From an uncultured Brevibacillus sp. (GTDB lineage: Bacteria > Bacillota > Bacilli > Brevibacillales > Brevibacillaceae): a stretch of DNA of 64,000 nt. Below are positions 38,264 to 46,676 of the stretch, piece by piece. Both the position numbers and the translations under genes were made by a program. Within the stretch, counting starts at the first letter, position 1. Each line of letters opens with the position of its first letter. The notes beneath the pieces were generated by a model. It did not search any database. It was given only the letters and a program-made list of their open reading frames with translations, and had not been told where the DNA came from. The stretch is taken from assembly GCF_947502445.1 (NCBI RefSeq), contig NZ_CANMZW010000001.1:310001-374000 (forward strand), in the 5' to 3' direction.

Positions 38264-39364
38264 TTGAAACCAAAGTCACAGTTGCCTGATTTCGAGGCGG
38301 TACGACCAGTTGTAAGACGGCGTAGAAGAGGCGGACGAGTCCTGTTGTGGATTATTGCCTTGTTCCTCTTGATCATCCTGGCTGCCGGGGGAGCAGCATG
38401 GTATGTCTATCAGCAATTACAACCGGTAGCGGGTAGTCCGATTACGAAAAACGTTACGATCCCGTCAGGATCATCAGTGCGGGAAATTGGTCGATTATTA
38501 GAAGAACAAGCCCTTATACGAAATGCCGACATGTTCAACTACTATGTGAAGTATAAAGGAGTTGCCCCACAGCTGAAGGCAGGCGAGTACCAGTTTGCGA
38601 CGGGACAAACCATAGACGACTTGCTTGCAGCCATGACGGAAGGGAAAACGGTCATCAATTCAGAGCGTTTTACCATCCCGGAAGGCTGGAATGTCGAGCA
38701 GATTGCCGATCATCTAGCAAAAGAAGGAATTGTAGAGAAAGAAGCATTTTTGAAAGAAGTAAATGAAGGTGAGTTTCCGGAATTTCCGTTTGTAGCTGCG
38801 ATTCCAAAATCAGCAGAGCGGAAAAACCGACTAGAGGGATACTTGTTCCCGGAAACGTATGAAGTCAAAAAAGATGCTACAGCTCATGAAGTCGTTTCAC
38901 GTATGCTGGCTCAATTTCAAAAGGAATGGAAACCTGAGTGGGACGAGCAATTGAAAAAGCACAATTTGACACAGGATCAAGCCATCAATCTGGCGTCGAT
39001 CGTAGAACGGGAAGTCACAGTAGATAAGGAGCGTCCAACCGTCGCAGGCGTTTATTTCAATCGAATTCGGGATAAATGGCCGCTTCAGGCAGATGCTACT
39101 GTCCAATTTATTTTGGGCAAGCAGCGGGATCGGTTGACCTATGATGACTTGAAAGTAAAGAGTCCGTATAATACGTACACCAATCCAGGGCTGCCACCTG
39201 GACCGATCGCGAGCCCAGGGAGATTATCCATCGAGGCAGTTGTGAATCCAGAGCAACATGACTACTTTTTCTACGTAACGAAAAAAGATGGAACGTCAGA
39301 ACATTACTTTTCGAAAACATTGCAGGAGCATAATGCGAATAACGCAAAAAGCAGGGGAAACTAA
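38264..39364 (+). CDS. mltG: endolytic transglycosylase MltG
   Basis: MltG cuts nascent peptidoglycan strands at the membrane. The 366-residue product has a basic cytoplasmic tail, one membrane helix (about residues 25-48), a LysM-like segment (KNVTIPSGSSVREIGRLL), and the YceG catalytic domain with the glutamate in LASIVEREVT and the 'NPGLPPGPIASPG' motif. TTG 38264 has an AAAGGGAGG site 9 bp upstream. A terminator overlaps the stop codon. B. subtilis yrrL occupies the same place. Confidence 0.93.
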   Translation: MKPKSQLPDFEAVRPVVRRRRRGGRVLLWIIALFLLIILAAGGAAWYVYQQLQPVAGSPITKNVTIPSGSSVREIGRLLEEQALIRNADMFNYYVKYKGVAPQLKAGEYQFATGQTIDDLLAAMTEGKTVINSERFTIPEGWNVEQIADHLAKEGIVEKEAFLKEVNEGEFPEFPFVAAIPKSAERKNRLEGYLFPETYEVKKDATAHEVVSRMLAQFQKEWKPEWDEQLKKHNLTQDQAINLASIVEREVTVDKERPTVAGVYFNRIRDKWPLQADATVQFILGKQRDRLTYDDLKVKSPYNTYTNPGLPPGPIASPGRLSIEAVVNPEQHDYFFYVTKKDGTSEHYFSKTLQEHNANNAKSRGN

Positions 39365-39386
39365 CCAGGTTTCCTCTGTTTTTTTA
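39352..39386 (+). terminator. terminator overlapping the mltG stop
   Basis: CAGGGGAAAC and GGTTTCCTCTG arms with a short loop and eight T. It partly lies inside the final codons. Confidence 0.85.
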
Positions 39387-39395
39387 CATGAGGTA

Positions 39396-39404
39396 TGCTA
39401 TAAT
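39396..39404 (+). promoter_or_regulatory. extended -10 promoter of trmR
   Basis: TGc-TATAAT, an extended -10 with a perfect hexamer, 31 bp before the trmR start. No clear -35 box is present. Confidence 0.6.
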
Positions 39405-39434
39405 TATTCGGTTGTAAAGTAGAGGAGTGAAGGC

Positions 39435-40082
39435 ATGATTACCAATCCGGCGATAGATGATTACGTGTCCGGCCTTGTTCCCGAACGTTCCCCGCTGTTG
39501 ATGCGTTTGGAGAAGGAGGCTGCTGAAGAAAATATTCCCATCGTTCAGCTCGCGTCTGCACAAGTGATGCGGATGCTGCTGTTGCTTCATCGCCCGAAGT
39601 CGATTCTCGAAGTGGGAACTGCAATTGGTTATTCCACCATTTGGCTTGCGGATGCTGCTCCTGAGGCGCAGATCGTAACCATGGATATAGACGAAGACAG
39701 GCTTGTTCGTGCACGCGCAAATATCGAAGAGGCAGGCTGCGTTAGCCGCGTCGAAATATTATCGAGAGATGCGACGCTGGGGCTGCCGGATACCTATCAA
39801 TTTGACTGTCTGTTTATTGACGCAGCCAAAGGACAGTATCGCACGTTTCTCGATCAATATTTGCCGCTTTTGCGAGACGGTGGGCTGGTGATTAGCGACA
39901 ATATTTTATTCCGCGGTTTGGTAGCGACTCCTGATGAAGCAGGAAAGCGCCAGCGTCCGATGGTAGACAAGCTTCTTGCTTTTAATACACACTTGAAAGA
40001 ACGACCTGATCTGGAGACGACCTTTATTCCGGTAGGGGACGGCCTTGCTGTCAGCATCAAGAAAAGGGTTTCCGGTGCGTAA
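39435..40082 (+). CDS. trmR: SAM-dependent O-methyltransferase TrmR (tRNA ho5U)
   Basis: A 215-residue class I methyltransferase (O-methyltransferase family 3, catechol OMT-like). SAM-binding residues lie in ILEVGTAIGYSTIWLA and in 'TMDIDEDRL', and the metal-site region is FIDAAKGQY. B. subtilis YrrM (TrmR), in the same position after mltG, methylates 5-hydroxyuridine at tRNA position 34. The start ATG has a GTAGAGGAGTGAAGG site. udk lies 38 bp downstream. Confidence 0.85.
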   Translation: MITNPAIDDYVSGLVPERSPLLMRLEKEAAEENIPIVQLASAQVMRMLLLLHRPKSILEVGTAIGYSTIWLADAAPEAQIVTMDIDEDRLVRARANIEEAGCVSRVEILSRDATLGLPDTYQFDCLFIDAAKGQYRTFLDQYLPLLRDGGLVISDNILFRGLVATPDEAGKRQRPMVDKLLAFNTHLKERPDLETTFIPVGDGLAVSIKKRVSGA

Positions 40083-40120
40083 TAACAGCTTTGATGATTG
40101 CATGAAGGGAGAAATGAAGC

Positions 40121-40762
40121 ATGGGTAACCCCGTACTGATAGGGGTAGCAGGAGGCAGTGGATCCGGCAAGACTACAGTAGCAAAGGAGCTTTTTCGCCA
40201 GTTCCAAAATGATAGCGTCACCATGATTGAACAGGACTCTTATTATAAAGATCAAAGTCATCTCAGTGCCGATGAGCGCGCACTAACGAACTACGATCAC
40301 CCTTTTGCTTTTGATAACGACTTGTTGCTTGCTCATTTGCAGGAGCTGCTGGCAGGAAGAGCGATTGAAAAGCCGATCTATGATTTCAAGCTGCACAATC
40401 GCAAGGAAGAAAAAGTGAAGGTTGACCCAAAAGATGTCATCATTTTAGAAGGAATGCTGATTCTAGAAGATACCCGGATTCGCGATTTGATGGATATTAA
40501 AGTATTTGTAGATACGGATGCTGACGTACGAATTATCCGCCGTATCGCGCGTGATATTGAAGAGCGCGGCCGTTCACTCGATTCCATCGTCAATCAGTAT
40601 CTGAATGTAGTACGTCCCATGCATTTGCAGTTCATCGAGCCGACGAAGCGTTATGCTGACGTCATTATTCCTGAGGGTGGCTACAACCGGGTTGCGCTTG
40701 ATCTGTTATCCACGAAAATTAGTAACATTTTATTGGAAAAACAACAGCCCGCTCATTCATAG
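40121..40762 (+). CDS. udk: uridine kinase
   Basis: Udk phosphorylates uridine and cytidine with ATP or GTP in pyrimidine salvage. The 213-residue product has the P-loop [12 protein letters not shown] near the N-terminus, a 'EQDSYYKD' substrate region, 'YDHPFAFD', and IIEGMLIL-type Walker B ([10 protein letters not shown]). The start ATG is preceded by AAGGGAGAAATG. In B. subtilis the U32 peptidase genes yrrN and yrrO lie between trmR and udk and greA follows it; neither is present here. Confidence 0.95.
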   Translation: MGNPVLIGVAGGSGSGKTTVAKELFRQFQNDSVTMIEQDSYYKDQSHLSADERALTNYDHPFAFDNDLLLAHLQELLAGRAIEKPIYDFKLHNRKEEKVKVDPKDVIILEGMLILEDTRIRDLMDIKVFVDTDADVRIIRRIARDIEERGRSLDSIVNQYLNVVRPMHLQFIEPTKRYADVIIPEGGYNRVALDLLSTKISNILLEKQQPAHS

Positions 40763-40771
40763 ACGAAGCAA

Positions 40772-40798
40772 ACACGCCAGCAGCTAGGCGTGTTTTTT
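40772..40798 (+). terminator. terminator after udk
   Basis: ACACGCC and GGCGTGT arms with a 8-base loop and six T. Confidence 0.85.
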
Positions 40799-40861
40799 GT
40801 TTGTGCCCTGTTTCCCTCCTTTGTATTCAGGTAATACTGGGGAAGTGGGGAGGTGACCGTA

Positions 40862-42691
40862 ATGCAGTTGGAAAAGAGGATAAAAAGACGGCATTTTTTG
40901 GTGCTGCTAGCCATGACCTTCGTATGGCTGGGCTTGATTACAAGATTGTGGTGGATTCAAATTGGATCGCCTCATCGCTTTTCACGACGAGGAATTGATT
41001 TGGTCAAAAACGCGGTGAAACAAAGGCAACAAAGTATTGTCCTGCATAGTGGACGTGGCGATATTGTAGATCGAAATGGATACGCCTTTACTGGTGAGGA
41101 GCACTTGGCATTGATCTTATTCCCGCTTGCACGTGGGAGCCTAGAAGGAACAGACGGTCTGGCGCGCTTGTCGGAAATCGTTGGCGAGTCAGAAGAAAGA
41201 TTGGCTGCAATCATGGAAAAAGCAAAAGCCCCACTCCTTCTGCGCAAGGATTCAGGGAGGCTGCTGGTACTGACTGAGCGGCAAACCGAAAAAATTAATG
41301 CGCTCTCCATTCCGGGAATTGTCGCATTGGCTGTAACGGAGCGCTATCGGACAGACGAGGTCGCCAAGCACGTGATTGGCTTCATTCACAAAAATCCAGC
41401 TATGGTAGAATCGCTTTATCCCGAAGAAGTGAAAAGTGGCAAGATGAATGCGGAAAGTACGCTGGGGGCGACTGGCCTGGAGCGCAGCTTTGACCGCTTT
41501 TTACAAGGAGTGGAGCCATCTGTTTTGTCCTATTATGTGGATGGACAAGGGAAGCCACTTCGTGGACTGGATATTCGATATACGAAGCAGTCCAATGACT
41601 ATTATCCGTTATCACTTACAACCACGATGGATGTGGAAATACAGAGAAAAATGGAGCGAGTGGCCGATCGAGTTGGCCTTCTTGAAGGTAGTATTGTTGT
41701 CCTGGACGCAAAGAATGGCGATATTCTCTCCAGCGTTAGTCGTCCAAGCTATGACCAAACGAAGGTAACAAACAATGGTGATGAATGGAAAAATCGGGTC
41801 GTCAAGCAAATTCCTCCTGGCTCCATTTTCAAAACGGTCGTAGTAGCTGCAGCTCTGTCAGAGGGTGTCGTTTCTCCAACAGATCGCTTCACGTGTACAG
41901 GCGATTACGGCAAATATCATTTTTCCTGCTGGAATAAAGAGGGACATGGCAGTGTGACGATGGAGGAAGCCTACGCACAGTCCTGCAATATTGCATTTGC
42001 TGAAATAGCCAAGCGGGTAGGCGGAGAAAAGCTGGAGGAATATGCACGAAAATTGGGCTTGTCTGAACCAGTTGGGCATATGACGGCACATTTGTTCAAG
42101 CTGGATGGCTTCAAGCAGCTGGATGGTGAGGAACGAGGGAATGTGTTTGCCGAGGGAGTATCCCGCCGTGATGAAGGAGTGCTGATCCAGACTGCCATCG
42201 GCCAGCGGGATGTGAGAGTAACTCCACTGCAGGCGGCTAATATGATGGTGACCATTTTGAGTGGCTCTACACCTAATCAAGTACGGCTCGTCGGTGAGAT
42301 TGCATATCGAAATGGGCAGACGTTTTACCGTTTTCCACCGCAAAAGCTGTCGGCACCAGGAATTGATTACGTAACTGCCAGTAAACTGCGGAAAATGATG
42401 CGTAAGGTTGTCACAGAGGGGACGGGTCAGACTCTCAAGGACGCAGCTTGGGAAGTTGCCGGAAAGAGTGGAACGGCTCAGCTAGGCGGCGAGAATCAAT
42501 CCAAAAACCATTTGTGGTTTGTAGGATACACTCCGGTAGAGGATCCCCGCTATGCCATTTGCGTCGTCTCCGAAAATCAGCCCAGCCTGAGAAAAAACCA
42601 GGCTATGGAGCTTTTTCGCCTCGCTGTCGATGAGCTTTCCGATCAAACAGCTCAATCCTCCCGACCTCTCTCAGGGTATTCCCAAGAATAA
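40862..42691 (+). CDS. class B penicillin-binding protein (transpeptidase)
   Basis: A 609-residue membrane-anchored transpeptidase that cross-links peptidoglycan. It has one N-terminal membrane helix (about residues 11-31), a PBP dimerisation domain, and a transpeptidase domain with all three motifs: SxxK as GSIFK, SxN as SCN (YAQSCNIAF) and KSGTAQ in place of KTG. The place after udk matches B. subtilis pbpI (yrrR), a sporulation-related PBP4b, so it may be the counterpart. ATG 40862 has a GGGGAGG site 8 bp upstream. The last 89 bp overlap the convergent JAMM gene. Confidence 0.9.
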   Translation: MQLEKRIKRRHFLVLLAMTFVWLGLITRLWWIQIGSPHRFSRRGIDLVKNAVKQRQQSIVLHSGRGDIVDRNGYAFTGEEHLALILFPLARGSLEGTDGLARLSEIVGESEERLAAIMEKAKAPLLLRKDSGRLLVLTERQTEKINALSIPGIVALAVTERYRTDEVAKHVIGFIHKNPAMVESLYPEEVKSGKMNAESTLGATGLERSFDRFLQGVEPSVLSYYVDGQGKPLRGLDIRYTKQSNDYYPLSLTTTMDVEIQRKMERVADRVGLLEGSIVVLDAKNGDILSSVSRPSYDQTKVTNNGDEWKNRVVKQIPPGSIFKTVVVAAALSEGVVSPTDRFTCTGDYGKYHFSCWNKEGHGSVTMEEAYAQSCNIAFAEIAKRVGGEKLEEYARKLGLSEPVGHMTAHLFKLDGFKQLDGEERGNVFAEGVSRRDEGVLIQTAIGQRDVRVTPLQAANMMVTILSGSTPNQVRLVGEIAYRNGQTFYRFPPQKLSAPGIDYVTASKLRKMMRKVVTEGTGQTLKDAAWEVAGKSGTAQLGGENQSKNHLWFVGYTPVEDPRYAICVVSENQPSLRKNQAMELFRLAVDELSDQTAQSSRPLSGYSQE

Positions 42692-43094
42692 ACCCTCTTG
42701 CCTGGATCTGGTTCTGCTTGCCGAGACCGACGATCAGCATCAAAGGCGAGGAGGACATATACATAGACTGCGTAGCCTTCGTCCAAATCGTCCGTTTATC
42801 TCCCTTGCTGGGGGAAAGACGCTTGATCGTATGGCTGTGCCAATCGCCGATATATTGCCATTGGCGACTTTTGCTTAGCTTTTGAACCAGCTTGCGCAAA
42901 TGACTGTCGTCAAAAAAGATCGAATGGGGCTGGTGGATTGCCTTGGGACCAGGCTCACTTGCATACGTCACGACCCATTCATCTTCACCAAGCGAATAAC
43001 CCATCATCACCCCTCCTGTCTCCAGCGAGGGTTTTTTTCTTACCGCCTGTTCAATCTGCTTCCACGCTTTGGGAGTGATGTATAGTGTCGTCAT
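42603..43094 (-). CDS. JAB/MPN domain metalloprotease (JAMM motif)
   Basis: A 163-residue stand-alone Mov34/MPN domain protein. The full JAMM zinc-protease signature is present: a glutamate in SLETGGVMMG, then H-x-H-x7-S-x2-D in HSHTIKRLSPSKGD. Bacterial relatives remove peptides from ubiquitin-like or sulfur-carrier proteins, or belong to defence or cysteine-synthesis pathways (Mec+ type). No ubiquitin-like, E1 or CysM-like partner is nearby, so the substrate is unknown. The 3' end overlaps the PBP gene by 89 bp. The start ATG 43094 is 13 bp after AAGGAGGG. Confidence 0.8.
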   Translation of the reverse strand: MTTLYITPKAWKQIEQAVRKKPSLETGGVMMGYSLGEDEWVVTYASEPGPKAIHQPHSIFFDDSHLRKLVQKLSKSRQWQYIGDWHSHTIKRLSPSKGDKRTIWTKATQSMYMSSSPLMLIVGLGKQNQIQARGFILGNTLREVGRIELFDRKAHRQRGEKAP

Positions 43095-43195
43095 CTCAAC
43101 ATATGTCCCTCCTTAAAAATCACCACGAGCATTCGCCCTACATCATATGTAGCCTGATAAGGGAAGGTCCCGCGATATAAGAAAGTTAGGAACGG

Positions 43196-43250
43196 TTAAG
43201 AAAACCTCTATCGAGGCCTCCTCAAAGAGGAGCGACCGCGTTTAAAATGT
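43196..43250 (-). repeat. dispersed hairpin repeat, copy C (JAMM gene leader)
   Basis: On the minus strand this reads AACGCGG-t-CGCTC-ctc followed by TTTGAGGAGGCCTCGATAGA and GGTTTTCTTAA, matching the end of copy B (18841-18888) almost exactly. It lies about 100 bp upstream of the JAMM gene, in the same orientation as that gene, between two divergent promoters. Confidence 0.65.
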
Positions 43251-43292
43251 AGATACGTGAAGTTTATACTTTCTGATTTAGTTAAAAAAACA

Positions 43293-43321
43293 TTGTAACT
43301 CTGACCCTTTCTTTCTATAAT
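43293..43321 (+). promoter_or_regulatory. sigma-A promoter of the HD-GYP gene
   Basis: TTGTAA and a perfect TATAAT with 17 bp between, 35 bp before the start codon. Confidence 0.75.
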
Positions 43322-43355
43322 TTAGAAAATGAACTAGATTGGAAGGTTGATTTTA

Positions 43356-44420
43356 ATGCCTCAGGCACCTGTTGACTTCTCATTGATCGGCCGTGTACTC
43401 GCGGAAGATGTTTTTGCGGACACAGGAATTTTGCTACTCGGTAAAAATACGACGATTGCAGCCGCGCATGTCCCGATCCTGCTCAAGCAACGCATAAAAG
43501 AAGTAAATGTCGTCCAGGTCCTATCTGAAGGAACTGGAGAAGTCATTTCAAACCAGCTGTCTCAATTGGAAGCAGACGAAGAAATCGTAGCCGCATATGT
43601 GAAGGCCTTGGACAAGACGAGAGAGCTTTTCGACCAAATCAGTCATGACGGAGCGCCACAGCTCGAGGAATTTTCAGATCTCTTTTTTGAAATGGCAGAA
43701 CAATCAACTAAAAATTTGGGTTTTTTCCGTTCGTTATATGTACTGGAGGGAGCTGATAGCTATACATATCGCCATTCCCTGAACGTAGGCATCCTCTGTT
43801 CGATAATCGCTCGATTGTTGAAATGGGATGAAGAGCGAGTCGCATTTATGGGGACCGCTGGCTTTTTACATGATGTTGGTAAAATGCGGGTTCCAAAAGA
43901 AATATTGTTAAAGCCTGGAAAACTGACAGACGAAGAATTTACGATCATGAAAAAACATACCGAATACGGATACGAGATGATAAAAAGCATGGAGGGAAGC
44001 TCGGAGCTGCTGGCCTTGTGTGCACTATTGCATCATGAAAGGCTGGATGGGACAGGCTACCCAGAACAGCGAAAGGGAGAAGAGATTCCAAAAGAGTGTC
44101 AAGTACTTGCGGTAGCGGATATGTTTGATGCCATTTGCTCGGACCGAGTCTACAAGGGAAGAACATCACCTTTTGAAGCGGCACAGCTGTTGTGGAAGGA
44201 AGCGTGTGATGGAGCGCTGGATATTGAGATCGTCGCTCAGTTTGTTCGTTACATTGCCTTATTGTACATCGGTGCAAAAGCGCGATTGAACAACGGCGAG
44301 GAAGTAGAAGTTATATTGATTCACTCAGATGAGCCGATGAGACCACTGGTGCGTCGGAGTGAGGAATTTGTAGATTTACGTTTTGAACGAATGCTGACGA
44401 TAGAGAAAATGATTGGCTAA
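43356..44420 (+). CDS. HD-GYP domain protein (putative c-di-GMP phosphodiesterase)
   Basis: A 354-residue soluble protein with an uncharacterised N-terminal region (about 1-110) and an HD-GYP domain: HSLNVGILC, the HD pair in FLHDVGKMRVP, and HHERLDGTGYP as the GYP motif. HD-GYP enzymes cut cyclic di-GMP or related dinucleotides. All metal-ligand positions I can place are present, so it is likely active. ATG 43356 has a GGAAGG site. It is a single-gene unit with its own promoter and terminator. Confidence 0.88.
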   Translation: MPQAPVDFSLIGRVLAEDVFADTGILLLGKNTTIAAAHVPILLKQRIKEVNVVQVLSEGTGEVISNQLSQLEADEEIVAAYVKALDKTRELFDQISHDGAPQLEEFSDLFFEMAEQSTKNLGFFRSLYVLEGADSYTYRHSLNVGILCSIIARLLKWDEERVAFMGTAGFLHDVGKMRVPKEILLKPGKLTDEEFTIMKKHTEYGYEMIKSMEGSSELLALCALLHHERLDGTGYPEQRKGEEIPKECQVLAVADMFDAICSDRVYKGRTSPFEAAQLLWKEACDGALDIEIVAQFVRYIALLYIGAKARLNNGEEVEVILIHSDEPMRPLVRRSEEFVDLRFERMLTIEKMIG

Positions 44421-44439
44421 TGATGTGAGAAAAGTGGCT

Positions 44440-44475
44440 AAAACCGCTCGTATCTTTGAGAGCGGTTTCATTTTT
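44440..44475 (+). terminator. terminator after the HD-GYP gene
   Basis: AAACCGCT and AGCGGTTT arms with a T-rich tail. Confidence 0.8.
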
Positions 44476-44621
44476 AAGGATCTGTGAACGATGTCTCAGA
44501 TGGCTCGACCCTTTTCGCTGATTGTGACAAAATAAGTAGGTGCACCCTAACAGAGGATGAAAAAAGGGGCGTATCTATAGGTTTTTGAACATCATGATAC
44601 GCAGCGACTAGGAGGATTAGC

Positions 44622-45188
44622 ATGATACGAAAAGCAGAGCCGACGGATGCAGCATTTGCAGCACCGCTGATTTATGAGGCGATTGGAGATATCGCAAATA
44701 TGCTGACTGGTGCAAAGGAAGCTGACGAAGCCATACGCATGATGGGCGAATTTTTTGCCCAGAAAAATAATCGATTGAGCTACAAAAATGCCCTGATTGC
44801 CATGGATGAAGGTGTGCCAGTGGGCTTGGCGCTGTTTTATCATGGCAGTCAAACTGAGGCGATGGATCAGCCGTTCGTCGATCATGTACAGCAATTGACA
44901 GGAAAAGCTCCGCGCATTGTAAAAGAGGCCAAAGACGATGAGTTTTATTTGGATACAGTCGTGGTGAGCGATGCATGCAGAGGAAAAGGCATCGGGAAAA
45001 AGCTGCTGGAGGCTTTCGAAAAAGAAGGAGAGCGTCGCGGGCACGATCGGGTAGCATTGCTGGTCGATGAAGAAAACGGCCGCGCACGTCAGCTCTATGA
45101 ATCTATTGGCTATCGCCAGGATGGTACGATCATGTTGAACGGCCATTTGTTCAGCCACATGGTAAAAGAATTAACGGTTCTTGTGTAA
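44622..45188 (+). CDS. GNAT-family N-acetyltransferase
   Basis: A 188-residue acetyl-CoA-dependent acetyltransferase. The acetyl-CoA pyrophosphate loop is seen as ACRGKGIGKKLLEAF, preceded by the strand LDTVVVSD and followed by DRVALLVDEENGRARQLYES. The substrate cannot be told from sequence. ATG 44622 has a TAGGAGGATTAGC site. It is separated from neighbours by terminators and is probably a stand-alone gene. Confidence 0.88.
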   Translation: MIRKAEPTDAAFAAPLIYEAIGDIANMLTGAKEADEAIRMMGEFFAQKNNRLSYKNALIAMDEGVPVGLALFYHGSQTEAMDQPFVDHVQQLTGKAPRIVKEAKDDEFYLDTVVVSDACRGKGIGKKLLEAFEKEGERRGHDRVALLVDEENGRARQLYESIGYRQDGTIMLNGHLFSHMVKELTVLV

Positions 45189-45189
45189 A

Positions 45190-45243
45190 GGAAAAACGTT
45201 TCCAAGGGATGGCGCCAGCTGCTGCCTCTTGGGAGCGTTTTTT
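45190..45243 (+). terminator. terminator after the GNAT gene
   Basis: AAACG-tt-CCAAG and CTTGG-gag-CGTTT arms around a GC-rich loop, followed by six T. Confidence 0.7.
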
Positions 45244-45361
45244 GAGTTTGGACAGTGTAGAGATTGTGAAAAATATGGATAAATTTGGTTCTTTGGTCTG
45301 ATAAAAAATACGCAATTTCATCCGATCATATAAAAAAAGGAACGGAAATGGGGGAAGACAG

Positions 45362-45790
45362 GTGAGACATGTAGTCACGATTTGGGGGGCGAATTTGCAA
45401 ACGGAGGAAGAGCTCCGGGAGTTTATAGAACCGATTTTTGACGAAAATGGAGATGTAACCCCATCCAGTTTCCTTACAGCAACGGGTTTGAATTGGATTG
45501 ACGAGGATTTTTTCGAGGTTCACCTGTTGAAGGAACCGGAGGTAAGAAGTGAGTTTTGGACATATCTAAAAGAAGAGTATGCGCCTGAAGGGGAAGCTTT
45601 TTCTCTACAGCTGTCCGATGACCTGAAGGCAAAGCTGGAGGCATATCCCGCTGTCATCTTGCTGTACGGCAACGAATCCCCATATGGCAATATTAATGAA
45701 CAGCTGTTTCAGCTAACGGAAAAGGGAGCAGAGCAAGGCTCACCTGTCGTGCTGCTTGCCAAAATTAGATATGAAACGAGTGAACGCTAA
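45362..45790 (+). CDS. Imm22-like immunity protein
   Basis: A 142-residue acidic protein. The N-terminal half (VVTIWGANLQTEEELREFIE, then FLTATGLNWIDEDFFEVHLL) resembles the Imm22 immunity family, which protects cells from polymorphic secreted toxins. The match rests on the IW-G(A)N start, the EELREF helix and the DEDFFEV strand and is moderate only. No toxin gene is seen within the window next to it. GTG 45362 has a GGGGGAAGACAG site. It overlaps no gene but ends 85 bp before the AHSA1-type gene. Confidence 0.5.
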   Translation: MRHVVTIWGANLQTEEELREFIEPIFDENGDVTPSSFLTATGLNWIDEDFFEVHLLKEPEVRSEFWTYLKEEYAPEGEAFSLQLSDDLKAKLEAYPAVILLYGNESPYGNINEQLFQLTEKGAEQGSPVVLLAKIRYETSER

Positions 45791-45875
45791 TCCACATATG
45801 CTCAGAGGCAGGAATGAAGAGGTTATGCTCGAATTATTGAGAGGACTTGATCACTCAATAGCAGGAGGGAATCAC

Positions 45876-46352
45876 ATGCTCGCAGACATTCAAAAAGCGG
45901 ATGAAGGGTTTACAGCCAGGTTTGACCGTCATTTGAAGCATTCGGTAGAAAGTGTGTGGGCATATTTGACGGAAAATGAAAAGCTCGCCAAATGGTTTTC
46001 CGAGCTGTCTGTAGATGACCTACGTGAGGGCGCGAGTATCAAGTTTGACATGCAGGATGGAACCTTTGAGGAGATGAAGATAACCGCTCTGGAAACATGC
46101 TCCGTGTTGGAGTATACATGGGGAGAAGACCTGGTTCGCTTTGAGTTGTATCCTGAAGCAGAGGGCTGCTTGCTTGTGTTAAAAGAGTATATTACTAAGC
46201 TGACGAGCCATACACCTAGAGATCTAGCGGGCTGGCATGTTTGCCTCGATGTCATCGCAGCGCTATTGGACGAGAGGGAAATCGCCTCGCGCCAGGAACA
46301 ATGGAAAAAATGGTATGAGCAATACGTAAAAGCTGTTGAAACCATTGCGTAA
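45876..46352 (+). CDS. SRPBCC/AHSA1-domain protein
   Basis: A 158-residue protein of the START/Bet v1-like (SRPBCC, AHSA1) superfamily. The N-terminal 'FTARFDRHLKHSVESVWAYL' and the following 'EKLAKWFSEL' are the standard start of this family, which binds hydrophobic ligands or assists other proteins; the role is unknown. ATG 45876 with a GCAGGAGGG site is preferred over upstream codons that only add unrelated residues. A bidirectional terminator follows. Confidence 0.8.
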   Translation: MLADIQKADEGFTARFDRHLKHSVESVWAYLTENEKLAKWFSELSVDDLREGASIKFDMQDGTFEEMKITALETCSVLEYTWGEDLVRFELYPEAEGCLLVLKEYITKLTSHTPRDLAGWHVCLDVIAALLDEREIASRQEQWKKWYEQYVKAVETIA

Positions 46353-46383
46353 AAAGTTGTTGATCCCGGTGTATGCCAAATGA

Positions 46384-46438
46384 AGCGCTCCAAGCCATTG
46401 AACTATGAGTTATGGCTTGGGGCGCTTTGTCTCTTTTT
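46384..46438. terminator. bidirectional terminator
   Basis: Long arms AGCGCTCCAAGCCAT and ATGGCTTGGGGCGCT with a 13-base loop; a T-rich tail follows on the plus strand. It lies between the AHSA1-type gene and the convergent small gene. Confidence 0.85.
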
Positions 46439-46619
46439 CCAGGGCTTCGATGCGTTTTTCCAACTCCTCAATGTGGCTCTGTTTAGTTTTTGATCTGCTT
46501 CGAACAATGCCGATACAACCGAGAACGAGCAGGACCGGGAACAAAATAAATTTGTCAACTTCATTGTCTTTGTGAGAGAAAATCCCATAGGCGATACGGA
46601 TAACGACGCCCACGGTCAA
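46410..46619 (-). CDS. small membrane protein with coiled-coil tail
   Basis: A 69-residue reading frame with one hydrophobic helix (KFILFPVLLVLGCIGIV) followed by an amphipathic coiled coil (IEELEKRIEALEKETK). The layout is typical of real small membrane proteins and unlike noise. The start is not secure: only TTG 46619 or GTG 46613 are in frame, with no good ribosome-binding site. It could be the remains of a longer gene broken upstream. I cannot name a family. Confidence 0.45.
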   Translation of the reverse strand: MTVGVVIRIAYGIFSHKDNEVDKFILFPVLLVLGCIGIVRSRSKTKQSHIEELEKRIEALEKETKRPKP

Positions 46620-46676
46620 TCCTGTTCGGCGGGCACAAAGGATTTCATGAGAAAACGGGTGAAAGAGCTAATTCCT

